DNA of 64,000 nt from Glaciecola sp964621345 (GCA_964621345.1 CAZUON010000005.1:1-64000), one strand, 5' to 3'. Numbered from the stretch's first letter, positions 26,601 through 34,908 are shown. The notes: generated by a model not told the origin, from the letters alone. Program-made: numbers and translations.

Positions 26601-28303
26601 GCCGCAGAATGAAGCAAGCGAAGCGCTCTAGTATCGGGGTCAATGCCCCAGAGCTCTGCCGCGGTAGAGAGCAATATTTGCTGACTTCCTGCATCAAAGC
26701 CCAAGAAGCTTGCAGTGGAAGCGGATGCTAAATGCAAGCTTCCATCACGAAGTGGGAGTGTAAACACCTCATCATTTGCAAGGTCTAGCCTGATTATTCC
26801 ATCATCATTACTCAACCAAATAATGTTCGTACTTTGAGCAAATAAGGAGAATACAAAACTGTTAAGCGCAGCCTGAACATTTTCGCCAAAGCGAGTGTTT
26901 GGTAGTGCTTCCCCTGATGCAATATCAAATTCAACGACCCCCTCACCGTGCGTTAACCATAAAGATTCACGGGTTCGTGCATTAATTTCATAAATATCGG
27001 ACTCGCTGTAACTTAATCGACCGCCATCATTAACTAAAAACTGACTAATAGACCCCGTGTTTAAATCATATTTGTTGAGACCGTTGCTTGTTCCAATCCA
27101 CAGGGCATCGTTTGAATGCTGAAACAAGCTATGCACTACATTATGGCTTAGTCTATCTTCAGCATTCATTTTAGTTGTGGCAAACACGTTATTAAAAGAC
27201 AGGCTATTAGGCGACCACATCATGGCACCGCTTTTATACGTGGCAAACCATAAATTCCCTAAATCGTCGGCCTCAATCTCCATAATGTCTGACGTAGAAA
27301 GCACCTGATACTGCTTGTTTAGCTCAAACAAATAATCGAGTTGCTCTCCTTCTACACTGGTTTCGTAAAGACCAATATCGGTTGCAACGTAAATTTCATC
27401 AAAACGCCCTGGTTGTATGTCCCAAATATTTCTAGTTTCATTAAGCACCTCTATCGTTGGTGGATCCCATGCATCAAAAATGTATTTAAGTGCGCCGCCA
27501 ATATCAAGCTTGTACAAACCTTCGACCGTCCCTACCCATAGTTTTACCTCATCGGGAGAGAATAAAAGTTTTACGTTATTTGCACTTTCACTTGTATTGT
27601 TTGTATGCAGGACCAGATGCAAAATACCGCTGACACTATCTAAAGCCCATAGGTGTTTTGTTGTGCCTATAAAATAAATATTCTTGTGTGGATAGAGGCT
27701 TCTTATACTCTCTCCATTTAATACTTGCTGATCCGATAATTCAAAAATAGTCTGCAATTCATTGCTCTGGCTATCAAGGCGATAAACGCCTTCATTTAGC
27801 GCAATAATGACGTTATTTTGATTATCTCTGAGAATCACATCTGCATATTGTGGCCACTGCGAATCAAAACGATAACTTTTGTTAATCACAGACGTGGTTT
27901 CGCCGCTTTGCTTGTCAAACTTCAAAATACCTGAAAGCCCCGTGGAAAGAAGCAAATAACGCTCATCGTATTCAAATATCGTGTACACGGGGTTGTTCTC
28001 TAAAATGCCGTCGCGACCTCTGATATTGATAGTGTCTACGCCATCATGGCGGTCCAAACCATCATCATTACCAATCCACAAAAAGCCTTCACTATCAACG
28101 AGGAGTGCTTCAACGCTATCTTGAGATAAACCGTTATTAGTGTCTAAATATGTGAGTCTAGGAGACGTGATACTGGGGCTAACATTTGCTGCTTCGGCAT
28201 ATATTGAGAATATAAGGATGACCAAGCATATACTTAACAAAGCAAGCTTGCGAAGAGAGATAAAATACTGCGGTGTACGCGTCGATAAAACAAGCGCCAT
28301 CAT
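23633..28303 (-). CDS. Hybrid sensor: two-component propeller, Y_Y_Y, PAS, GGDEF and EAL domains
   Basis: 1556 residues. A signal/anchor segment is at about 15-37. A periplasmic seven-bladed-propeller pair follows, built of two-component-regulator-propeller repeats (GLSQDSVEALLVDSEGFLWIGN-like, about 50-700). Next come a Y_Y_Y Ig-like domain (about 705-795) and a transmembrane helix (about 808-828). The cytoplasmic part has a PAS domain (about 850-965), a second PAS-like segment (980-1090), GGDEF with intact RLGGDEF (near 1184) and EAL. The EAL motif itself is ELL (near 1312) but metal-binding and catalytic landmarks (DDFGTGYSSL near 1431, VAEGVET, QGYYFSRP) are kept. It may therefore both make and degrade c-di-GMP. 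Ligand unknown; such propellers often sense polysaccharide fragments. Confidence 0.93.
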   Translation of the reverse strand: MMALVLSTRTPQYFISLRKLALLSICLVILIFSIYAEAANVSPSITSPRLTYLDTNNGLSQDSVEALLVDSEGFLWIGNDDGLDRHDGVDTINIRGRDGILENNPVYTIFEYDERYLLLSTGLSGILKFDKQSGETTSVINKSYRFDSQWPQYADVILRDNQNNVIIALNEGVYRLDSQSNELQTIFELSDQQVLNGESIRSLYPHKNIYFIGTTKHLWALDSVSGILHLVLHTNNTSESANNVKLLFSPDEVKLWVGTVEGLYKLDIGGALKYIFDAWDPPTIEVLNETRNIWDIQPGRFDEIYVATDIGLYETSVEGEQLDYLFELNKQYQVLSTSDIMEIEADDLGNLWFATYKSGAMMWSPNSLSFNNVFATTKMNAEDRLSHNVVHSLFQHSNDALWIGTSNGLNKYDLNTGSISQFLVNDGGRLSYSESDIYEINARTRESLWLTHGEGVVEFDIASGEALPNTRFGENVQAALNSFVFSLFAQSTNIIWLSNDDGIIRLDLANDEVFTLPLRDGSLHLASASTASFLGFDAGSQQILLSTAAELWGIDPDTRALRLLHSAAKDGANIMTTPSSWLRDDRDNFWLSYLGIGLYKLNGKNFSQLALFNKQNLLPTNTVYSLSLDAAGDIWFSSHSGVHMLSTTDEVVKSFGYVSGLASSEFNEGASVALADGKLVYGGNLGFTIFSPDELKKQYKRSSQAPVITAISLANRELNLPYSNLSGQRIELDEDDVGLTLKYNMLNFDKANLNTYQYRIIDDGRVTTYPPVTSNEILLPTLESGDYTIEILNANVADKEQAKASIDVRVKHAAHISPLFVMAFAGLVLIIVITLLWRRFQTQKVLHEAGRKVADYNTRLTNALKASNADIWEWQSDTDTFHGPRLIEDLKLNYEAIDFNDFVELLHPEDQKPYLKHWERFVAKDDKLLDITYRLIRGDGKQLWYRDVGSLKILKNGVRTVSGTYTNLTSEMAAKEKLKVFGEAFNHTRDWVLILNKKLNPKAANPSFMQAFGIDDRRPLGGQIKRINEEHKSELKLLNNQLLSLKAGERYKTEASILINGNKMTLLADVKAIPHLENQFNVDHYLCIFTDISEQIQAQQELQKLTNYDALTGLVNRALLVERLKQSIHYSKRHLEKLAVLFIDLDRFKPINDSFGHQAGDKVLIEISQRLSSKFRGQDCVSRLGGDEFVVVLSEIKDRASIEKLCSDLLQLLMRPIPIGQQSINLSASIGIAMYPEHATDAQQLIRNADIAMYQAKENGKNTFAYYASAMDEKAHADILLESKIKVALLQRDFVNYYQPIVNLKTAKTEGFELLLRWIDEGNLIPPDVFIPIAEQIDCIIEMTEQAIECAMVDLHRWYKEGFSGYVSINLSAKHFKRAFNAEMVMGLLHKYHLPVSAIRFEITESLLMENSEISVGYMNALRAYGFKIALDDFGTGYSSLKYLKDFPIDVLKLDKSFVDDVISDDTSSSIVFSTLVMAELLKVDTVAEGVETKEQFNYFLSSKCKLVQGYYFSRPVPVEQTFPMLSKAWFNNHQNSPMNVVNLQSNTPRNGETKG

Positions 28304-28447
28304 GGACTACCAAGTGTTAACTATACTGAGCTCTAAAACGTATGCATTAGTGACTTTAACGCACGGTTAATATAGCTTATATCACATTGGAATTGAATAT
28401 ACCAATACGCGCTACCCCTTATCATTTCTGTGTTACATTAAACTTGC

Positions 28448-28464
28448 TACTAAAGTATATATTT
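28448..28464 (-). repeat. 17-bp sequence shared with the spacer before the response-regulator gene
   Basis: On the minus strand this reads AAATATATACTTTAGTA, identical to 63018-63034 on the plus strand. Both copies point toward a signalling gene (PAS/GGDEF/EAL here, response regulator/PAS there). It contains TATACT, a possible -10 element. The sequence is AT-rich, so chance identity is possible. Confidence 0.35.
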
Positions 28465-28467
28465 TTC

Positions 28468-29835
28468 TTAGTTATCTATTGCTATACGTCTTGCACTAAC
28501 AAAATTACGCTTTATGGCGGTTTGTGGTTTTAATACAAATAGGTCGCCATTCTTACCGACCAAGTGCTTGTGAACGCCAGCCTGTTTTGCTACTTCTGCA
28601 TTGGCTTGCATATGCTCTGCCTCTCCATGGACGGGTATTGCAATAGCGGGTTTTACAAGCGAATACATGTCTGATAAGTCGCCTTGATTAGGATGGCCGG
28701 ATGCATGAATAATTTCATCTGTATTTTCAGACTGAAAGACATCAACTTTGCGTTCAACGAGTTTATTCACAATATTAGCAATAGGCTTTTCGTTACCAGG
28801 GATAACGATACTACTGAAGATCACGCAATCCCCCTCTTCTAAGTCGCAGTCACGGTGTTCATTACTGGCGAGTTTCGCCAGGCCAGCACGAGGTTCTCCC
28901 TGACTGCCCGTAGCGATAATCATTACTTCGTGAGCAGGCAAGTATCCAATATGCCGGCGGTGAGTGAGTTTGAGTTCTTCAGGCCAATAACCGCAGCGCC
29001 GAGCAACACTCACCATATTTTCTAATGAGCGCCCGAAAAGGGCTGCATAGCGCCCCGCATCGTTCGCTATTTTCACAAGCGTAATCAAACGTGCTACGTT
29101 ACTGGCAAAGCAGCTAACCACCACACGTCCTTTTGCTCGGCTTATAATCTTGCCTAGGCCTTTTTCGCATGATTTCTCAGAACGGGAGTAACCGGGTTTT
29201 AGCGCGTTAGTCGAGTCACAGACCATGGCCAATATATTGTCTTGTTGTAAATCACTGAAGCGCTTAGCATCAAAAGGCTTGCCCAAAACAGGTTGTGCAT
29301 CGATTTTCCAATCCGCGGTATGAAATATACTGCCCAAGGCGGTGGTAATTTTAATCGCCTGGGGTTCAGGTAGCGAGTGAGTAATATCTAACCAGCTTAC
29401 CGTAAATGGCCCTATGTCTAAGCTCGTATTAGGTGCAACGACAACAATGGGTAAATTCTCAAAGACTCCTCGTTGATAAAACTTGCGTTTTAAGACCTCC
29501 GCGGTAAAGGGCGTTGCATAAATAGGACAACCTAGGTTAGGCCAAAGAGCAGTAACTGCGCCAATATGATCCTCGTGGGCATGCGTTAACACCAATCCAC
29601 ATAAGCTGTCTTTTCTTGACTCAATAAAACTTGGGTCTGCAGCGACAACATCGTACTTTTTTACGCCCGTTCTATTGTCATCTTCTGGGTTTAGTGGCGA
29701 CTGAAAGGTGGCACCGCAATCTACCATTAGCCAAGACTGACTGTGGCCATACAGATTCATATTCATGCCAATTTCTCCGGTACCCCCTAATGGGAGAAAC
29801 CAGAGTTCTTGTGCGGTCGGTAAGTTTGAATCCAT
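28468..29835 (-). CDS. RNase J-like metallo-beta-lactamase/beta-CASP nuclease
   Basis: 455 residues. The N-terminal GGTGEIGMN motif (17-25) is typical of RNase J. The metal site is THAHEDH (His85, His87, Asp89, His90) with later His and Asp ligands in IFHTADW. The beta-CASP insert and the C-terminal VHGEAEHM and ASGHPNQGD motifs complete the nuclease core. RNase J of Bacillus is about 555 residues; the C-terminal domain of about 100 residues is missing here, as in short proteobacterial members. Likely role is RNA processing or 5'-3' decay; substrate not known. The gene is divergent from a DUF1624 membrane-protein gene. Confidence 0.85.
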   Translation of the reverse strand: MDSNLPTAQELWFLPLGGTGEIGMNMNLYGHSQSWLMVDCGATFQSPLNPEDDNRTGVKKYDVVAADPSFIESRKDSLCGLVLTHAHEDHIGAVTALWPNLGCPIYATPFTAEVLKRKFYQRGVFENLPIVVVAPNTSLDIGPFTVSWLDITHSLPEPQAIKITTALGSIFHTADWKIDAQPVLGKPFDAKRFSDLQQDNILAMVCDSTNALKPGYSRSEKSCEKGLGKIISRAKGRVVVSCFASNVARLITLVKIANDAGRYAALFGRSLENMVSVARRCGYWPEELKLTHRRHIGYLPAHEVMIIATGSQGEPRAGLAKLASNEHRDCDLEEGDCVIFSSIVIPGNEKPIANIVNKLVERKVDVFQSENTDEIIHASGHPNQGDLSDMYSLVKPAIAIPVHGEAEHMQANAEVAKQAGVHKHLVGKNGDLFVLKPQTAIKRNFVSARRIAIDN

Positions 29836-30035
29836 AATAGCGAGGCAAATTCCTAATGTTGGTTTGGATGTATCGGGTATAGCGCTTTAATATCGGATTA
29901 ATTACGTCAAATTTCGATTAGCCGATCGTAAATCATTTCGCTTTTTCACTATTTGTTTTAAGGTTCGCAATCTTGTCATTTAATGATTATCCTTAATTCA
30001 TTCTTAGTTCATTGTTAACGCTAATTAGTTTTATT

Positions 30036-30743
30036 ATGTCACAGACTTCCCAGCGTAATTTTACGCTCGATGTAGCCCGAACCACTGCAATAGTGTTAAT
30101 GGTTATCTTTCATTTTATTTATGATTTGCGTTTATTTGCCTTTGTCACTTGGAATATCCCCGACGGCGAAGGCTGGATTCAATTTAGATGGGTAATTGTG
30201 ACCTTGTTTTTTCTTGCCTTAGGGATATCTCTGAGCTTTACCCACAAAGAACGAATACGCTATAAAAAACTATTTAAACGCGTCGCGCAAATTAGCGCGG
30301 GGGCGCTGATTATTTCTATTGGCAGTTATATTTTTGTACGCGAAAATTGGATTTTTTTTGGCGTATTGCATTTTTTGGCACTCGCCAGTTTGCTGTGTGT
30401 AGGTTTTGCCAATAAACCAAAACTCAGCTTTTTGATTGGGCTTGGCTTTTTCGCCCTTGCCTCAACTCAATGGCTCATTCCTCGCTGGCCTTTTCACCTG
30501 TTATTTAACAATTTGCCTGCATATACAAATGACTTCGTAGCAATTGTCCCATGGCTGGGCATGGTCTTTTTTGGCATCAGTTTAGGCCATAACTCATGGT
30601 TTAAAAGCGACCCCTTGAAAGCGATGCGTACAAAATCTTATGCCAATTATTTAGTATGGCCAGGACAGCATAGTTTAATGATTTATCTGCTGCATCAGCC
30701 GATTATGATTGCGTTGGTATATTTGTTTTATCGCGCACTCTAA
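30036..30743 (+). CDS. DUF1624/heparan-alpha-glucosaminide acetyltransferase-like membrane protein
   Basis: About 235 residues with six to seven predicted transmembrane helices. The opening segment has LDVARTTAIVLMVIFHFIYDL, including the Asp–Arg and the membrane His (FHFIYDL) seen in DUF1624/HGSNAT-type acyltransferases. A second conserved-looking block, HSLMIYLLHQP, lies near the C-terminus and matches the family ending. The open frame extends upstream to a TTG at 30012, but the ATG at 30036 gives the usual N-terminus. Likely an inner-membrane acyltransferase acting on an envelope glycan; this is family inference. Confidence 0.85.
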   Translation: MSQTSQRNFTLDVARTTAIVLMVIFHFIYDLRLFAFVTWNIPDGEGWIQFRWVIVTLFFLALGISLSFTHKERIRYKKLFKRVAQISAGALIISIGSYIFVRENWIFFGVLHFLALASLLCVGFANKPKLSFLIGLGFFALASTQWLIPRWPFHLLFNNLPAYTNDFVAIVPWLGMVFFGISLGHNSWFKSDPLKAMRTKSYANYLVWPGQHSLMIYLLHQPIMIALVYLFYRAL

Positions 30744-30796
30744 AAGCTCAAGTTTTTCAATACTTTCGGCTGCATTGAACATCGTTTTACGAACTG

Positions 30797-31228
30797 CTAC
30801 CAAACGCCGTATGGTAAGGGTTTCGGTTGTTCCCTTACAAAGGTAAATTGATATTTATTTTCCACTTGCTGGGTTATCACATCCCAGTTCAAAGCTTCAA
30901 AAGTTTGCGAAAAATTAAAACTCAAAAGCGGCGCATCAATAGAAGAAATGTAATGCATCTGGGTATCTAAACTGCGCTGGCTTAATACCTCATATTGCTC
31001 ATATTCTTTAAAACGTGTGGCATATACCATTACCTGGTTGACCTGTTGAGGAGTGAAATTATCAAATACCAAAACAAAGTCGCTATCACCTATCGCGTCA
31101 TTGTTTAATATTGAATCGTTTAACAGGCTATTGGCAAATACGAGGGGGGAATAAGACAAATATACTGCCAATACTAAGCTTACAAGCACCTTGGCAGGCG
31201 AAAATCGAGAGCCTAACTGCATTGTCAT
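30797..31228 (-). CDS. Exported protein of unknown function (last gene of the 15-gene envelope cluster)
   Basis: About 143 residues with a signal peptide (cleavage near VFA, about residue 33 of the ATG form). The mature part is small and mixed alpha/beta (FVLVFDNFTPQQVNQVMVY; YQFTFVREQPKPLP) and lacks cysteine or lipobox. I do not recognise a family. The frame is open to a TTG at 31270, but the ATG at 31228 has AGG 6 nt upstream and gives a proper signal peptide. It is the 3'-most member of the minus-strand cluster and convergent with the DUF1624 gene. Confidence 0.75.
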   Translation of the reverse strand: MTMQLGSRFSPAKVLVSLVLAVYLSYSPLVFANSLLNDSILNNDAIGDSDFVLVFDNFTPQQVNQVMVYATRFKEYEQYEVLSQRSLDTQMHYISSIDAPLLSFNFSQTFEALNWDVITQQVENKYQFTFVREQPKPLPYGVW

Positions 31229-31324
31229 ATTGTGCCTAACCTCAACATTCTGGTTTATTGCTGCCTGCAATGGTTTTTATGTTTGTGCTTTGGCAACAAT
31301 ATAAAGCGTAACTTGTTAGATAAA

Positions 31325-32302
31325 TTATAGACGGCAAGGCTGAGCATAGCCATCAAATATTAACCATTTACCGCTTAGTTGTCGGCCATTTAATATCATG
31401 TTTTGAATATATAAACGCCTACCAACTAGATCATATTGCCCCAAAAACTGACTGAGCTTGGCATCTTCCAATGCATTGACTAAATTTGCCGACAGCGCGC
31501 GGTCAAAATGCAGGGGATATACCCTTATCAGAGCTTGATTAGGCGCATAGGCTTGTTTTAATTGACGCTCTCTACTGCCCACCTCACCCGAAATGCGTCT
31601 TAATAAATGACTAGCTTGTTTAGGCATCGGCGTCAGAGGCATGAGCTCATGACCGCCGGAGTGAGGGTTTAGAGATGCCAGACCAATACCCACGCATTGA
31701 TATAAAAATGTGACCACTTGGTCGCGGATACTTGCCTGCGTTGGCAATGAAATACTAACTTCACTATGAGAAAAATCTGCTAAAACACTGTCTATTTGCT
31801 GTTGTCTTTGAGTTTCAGTGAGGGTAGATGTAGATATCTCGGTGTTACTGGAGCGCACTCCCTCAAGTGTTTCTTTCTCTGGGAATACATTTTTTGTATC
31901 GCTATTCACCGTACTTTGAGTGGCCGTTTCGACAACATTGCTTGGGCTTTGTTGAACTATTTTAGCGTGTATTTGTTGTGCGGAGTGTTTAAAAGAATGA
32001 GTATGTTGATTAGCATTTGACGAGGCCTGATTATCAACCGGTACAGCAGGCAACTCTACACTTACAACACGTAGCATCTTTTTATTCGCTTCGGGCATCT
32101 CAGGTGTGATAGTAGGCTTTGGTTTTAGGGGCGCTGATGTTGTTTCATTTAGCTTCTTTGGGTCACTTTTTTCATCTAAATAGCGCTCTAAAAAGGAATC
32201 TAATATAAAAATAACTATCAGCATGGCAACACATGCAAATCCCCATTTTTTACTGAGTACACTGTGCTTAACATGCTGATAGTTTGTCGCTCTATAGAAC
32301 AT
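31325..32302 (-). CDS. Single-pass membrane protein with TonB-like layout, unknown family
   Basis: 325 residues. It has a short cytoplasmic N-terminus, one transmembrane helix (about 20-38), then a Pro/Lys-rich stretch (APLKPKPTITPEMPEA). A long low-complexity Ser/Thr/Gln linker follows, ending in a folded C-terminal domain of about 130 residues with two cysteines. This is the topology of TonB/TolA-type transmitters, but I see no sequence motif of those families. AGG lies 6 nt before the ATG. It starts 19 bp after the preceding gene. With the ExbB-like protein two genes upstream it could be the arm reaching across the periplasm; that is inference. Confidence 0.8.
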   Translation of the reverse strand: MFYRATNYQHVKHSVLSKKWGFACVAMLIVIFILDSFLERYLDEKSDPKKLNETTSAPLKPKPTITPEMPEANKKMLRVVSVELPAVPVDNQASSNANQHTHSFKHSAQQIHAKIVQQSPSNVVETATQSTVNSDTKNVFPEKETLEGVRSSNTEISTSTLTETQRQQQIDSVLADFSHSEVSISLPTQASIRDQVVTFLYQCVGIGLASLNPHSGGHELMPLTPMPKQASHLLRRISGEVGSRERQLKQAYAPNQALIRVYPLHFDRALSANLVNALEDAKLSQFLGQYDLVGRRLYIQNMILNGRQLSGKWLIFDGYAQPCRL

Positions 32303-32321
32303 TTTTGCCTACTTTAAAAAG

Positions 32322-32966
32322 CTAAAGAGGTGTGCGTTGCAGAGCACTCAAAGCAGCAAACTGTCTTTTTTGTGCTAGATCCCGAAGCAAGGCCTGCTGC
32401 TGCAAACGTTTGTTTTGTGAACGGCGCGCAGCATCATTCACAGAGTCGTTTGCTGAGTAAAGTGCGTTGTTTGTGTTCTGCGCTTCGACTTGCACATTGT
32501 TTTGAGGTATCGCCATTAAGGATTCTTTTGATGAATCAGATATCAGTGTTTTTGCAGGCTGTAGTTTAACCACCGAACGACTTTCATTATGCTCAATGCC
32601 GGCGATTTCTGAGCTAGCGATGTGTGTAACTGACGTATCCGTAGCTTGCGACTGAGTTTTTGCCCTTGCAGGTAATGCGTTTGCTGCTCGAGCTTCCTCA
32701 TTTTCACTTTTGAAAGAAGCGTTATTACCCTTGTTCTTTATAATTTCTAATTGTGCCAGCATGCTTTGCTGCGCCGCCTGCAAGTCGCTAATATCAGCCT
32801 CAATTTGTGCCAAGCTTTGCGCGGACTCCTCAGACTCAAGAGTATTGGCAATGGTACTTTGTAAAGCCGTATTTGTTGATGATGTGCGAAAGACATCTGC
32901 ATTAAGAGATGACGCAACTAAGTAAGCGGCTCCCGCCAAGCTGATAATAAAAAATAGAATTTTCAT
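32322..32966 (-). CDS. Single-pass membrane protein with periplasmic coiled coil, unknown family
   Basis: About 214 residues. An N-terminal transmembrane segment (MKILFFIISLAGAAYLVASS) is followed by a coiled-coil stretch (about 45-85, QIEADISDLQAAQQSMLAQLE). A disordered linker and a basic helical tail (RRSQNKRLQQQALLRDL) complete it. A GTG at 32975 is possible, but GGAG lies 8 nt before the ATG at 32966. It starts 46 bp after the ExbB-like gene and is followed by the TonB-layout protein. No recognised family. Confidence 0.78.
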   Translation of the reverse strand: MKILFFIISLAGAAYLVASSLNADVFRTSSTNTALQSTIANTLESEESAQSLAQIEADISDLQAAQQSMLAQLEIIKNKGNNASFKSENEEARAANALPARAKTQSQATDTSVTHIASSEIAGIEHNESRSVVKLQPAKTLISDSSKESLMAIPQNNVQVEAQNTNNALYSANDSVNDAARRSQNKRLQQQALLRDLAQKRQFAALSALQRTPL

Positions 32967-33012
32967 ATTGTTCACTCCAAATATTCGTTTGAGACGCTTG
33001 CGTAATTTAAGG

Positions 33013-33549
33013 CTAGGATTGCTCGCTATACTTCGTGCATAAAATACTGATTATTGCTCTAAACAACGTCGCAACCGGTAAACCCACAACAGTGGTCATA
33101 AAGGCCATAGAAAACTGCGCGGTTAATTGCCCAATAATCCCCTGCACGCTTTCTGGGGTGAGAGTTTGGTTCGATAAACTGCCTATCCCTAAACTGATCC
33201 CCAACAAGGTAAATGTCAGCGCAAGGGTTGAAATACCATTTGCTGCCTGTAAACCAATTTCTGCCCACAGTGCATGGCCTTTAGCCCTATATAGCTGAAA
33301 TACAGAAACACTCGCTAAGGCGCTAAGCCCACTAAATAAAATAAGAAAGCTCATGCCAAACAAACGCTCAACGTGCAATAAAATATCTGCCAAGGTCATT
33401 TGCGTAACAAAGCTGACTATTGCAAGTACAATCATTGCGCTGCCAATAGCTGCGTAAGCGTATTTTGCACCTTGGCGAATATTAAGCGGAATAGACACTT
33501 CAACCGAAGCAGCGCTCGCTTTTGCATGACTGCTCTGTTGTAAAAACAT
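33013..33549 (-). CDS. MotA/TolQ/ExbB-like proton-channel subunit
   Basis: 178 residues with four hydrophobic helices (about 30-50, 64-84, 105-124, 145-168). The C-terminal half follows the MotA/TolQ/ExbB pattern. A helix with LALTFTLLGISLGI is followed by a short loop and then SMAFMTTVVGLPVATLFRAI, which parallels the conserved AL-TT-GL-AIP helix that lines the ion path in ExbB and TolQ. It is shorter than TolQ (230) and ExbB (244), lacking most of their large cytoplasmic loop. Its start codon overlaps the preceding stop (TAATG). Within this cluster it is the natural motor subunit. The assignment is by pattern and topology, so a profile search would be decisive. Confidence 0.68.
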   Translation of the reverse strand: MFLQQSSHAKASAASVEVSIPLNIRQGAKYAYAAIGSAMIVLAIVSFVTQMTLADILLHVERLFGMSFLILFSGLSALASVSVFQLYRAKGHALWAEIGLQAANGISTLALTFTLLGISLGIGSLSNQTLTPESVQGIIGQLTAQFSMAFMTTVVGLPVATLFRAIISILCTKYSEQS

Positions 33550-33950
33550 TATCTGTAGCCTGCTGATGCACTCATTACTGAGGCAGTATCAAAGTTCACT
33601 TGATCTAGCCACTGCGCACTCGCACTGAGCTCTTTTTCTGCGCCTGCATGCACCAAGAAGGTTAATTCGTAAGCAGAAAATGCGCGTTTGACCTGTGGGC
33701 TTTGCGACGCCATGAGTCTTTCATCTCGAATGACCATGCGTTCCATGTCGCTTAAATGGCGCTGACGCTTCTGTACTTTCGCCAAACGCTCCTCAAAGGC
33801 TAAGTCTGCACTTAACATATCGTTAATTAAGGCCGAACGTTCACGTTCTAAATTGTTCAATGAAAGCGTGTTGTCTTTAGCAGAAGCACCTGTGATCATG
33901 CCTATACATAGTGCTGCACAAGTTAAGCTTTTTATAGTATTGAGTTTCAT
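33549..33950 (-). CDS. Small exported helical protein, unknown family
   Basis: 133 residues: signal peptide (cleavage after ASA, near residue 24), then a highly charged helical region (ERERSALINDMLSADLAFEERL; RQRHLSDMERMV) that should form a coiled coil, and a short C-terminal tail. There is no cysteine in the mature part. The stop overlaps the start of the ExbB-like gene by one base, so translation is coupled. The leader CACTAATATG is the same as that of the gene just upstream. It probably acts in the periplasm with the membrane proteins of the cluster. Confidence 0.78.
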   Translation of the reverse strand: MKLNTIKSLTCAALCIGMITGASAKDNTLSLNNLERERSALINDMLSADLAFEERLAKVQKRQRHLSDMERMVIRDERLMASQSPQVKRAFSAYELTFLVHAGAEKELSASAQWLDQVNFDTASVMSASAGYR

Positions 33951-34008
33951 ATTAGTGCCTTTTTTATATTGATAGCTTCGTCGGTGATGTCTTTATCACG
34001 AAGGGTAA

Positions 34009-34908
34009 TTAAAGAAATAAATCAACAGATTTGGCCGGTGTCGTCATCGGTTGTGCTAACACGTCGCCATCAAGCTGCTGGTCACTTATTGCGTATTCCA
34101 AAGACTGCGCATCTAGCGCGACGAGTTTAGACATATAACTGAGCATCAAACCCTCTTGGTCAAGCAATGACTGCTCACTAGAGGCCTGAATTAATAGTTG
34201 TCTGATGTATTCTTCGGTACTGACTTCAATGCCGTCCACCGTTGCCGCCATGCTGGCCTGATGAGAGCTAATGGCTGTTTTTAATTGCTCAATTTTTGCT
34301 AAGTTCTTGGCAAATTCATCAGCATAAGGACTCTGCGCGGTATAGCCTTGCGCCGAAATGGTTTCATCCACTTGTGCCATGACTTTTTCCATACGCTGGC
34401 GAGCGGCTTCTTGTTGTTGTTTGAGGATGAACTTTCCTTCATTTTGCTGGCGATTAGCAGCTTGATACATTTTTTCGAGTACGTTTTGATACACGTCGAT
34501 TTTTTGGTTAAGTGCATCTTGACGCAGTTCATGGCCTAATTGCATGTCATCCAAAAAACTAGATTTCAGCTGCACCAAACTGACTTTTTCATCAATCATT
34601 TCGTTATCGCCAGAGCTAGCTACTAATTCTTGTACCGCTTTTATTTGACTACTTTGCTCGCCAATTGCCTGCTCTAAACTGAGTAACTGTGACGCCATTG
34701 GAGACATATTAAAGTCTTGCTGAATACGTTTTTCAATTAGATTCGCTGGTAGCTCAATTAATGATTCTGCAGACACGGGCTGCCAGTCATGGTGATCGCT
34801 TTGTTGACTAGCGGTTGTAAAGGCGTTGTTTGCAAATGCGGTATTGATGCTCGCTGCTAACATGGTCATCGCCATAAAACGGGTAATGTGCATTTTTGAA
34901 AAGCGCAT
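34009..34908 (-). CDS. Exported coiled-coil protein, unknown family
   Basis: 299 residues with a signal peptide (to AFA, about residue 26). Long amphipathic helices make up most of the mature chain (for example 75-215, heptad-like runs rich in Gln, Glu and Lys). It resembles periplasmic adaptor or stalk proteins in general layout only. It carries no transmembrane segment and no lipobox. AGGA precedes the ATG by 8 nt. It lies between the lipoprotein and the small helical exported protein, and is probably part of the same periplasmic assembly. Confidence 0.78.
   Translation of the reverse strand: MRFSKMHITRFMAMTMLAASINTAFANNAFTTASQQSDHHDWQPVSAESLIELPANLIEKRIQQDFNMSPMASQLLSLEQAIGEQSSQIKAVQELVASSGDNEMIDEKVSLVQLKSSFLDDMQLGHELRQDALNQKIDVYQNVLEKMYQAANRQQNEGKFILKQQQEAARQRMEKVMAQVDETISAQGYTAQSPYADEFAKNLAKIEQLKTAISSHQASMAATVDGIEVSTEEYIRQLLIQASSEQSLLDQEGLMLSYMSKLVALDAQSLEYAISDQQLDGDVLAQPMTTPAKSVDLFL

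Noticed and set aside
28468..29835. Metallo-beta-lactamase antibiotic resistance gene
   Set aside because: The GGTGEIGMN start and beta-CASP motifs place it with RNase J-type nucleases, not lactamases.
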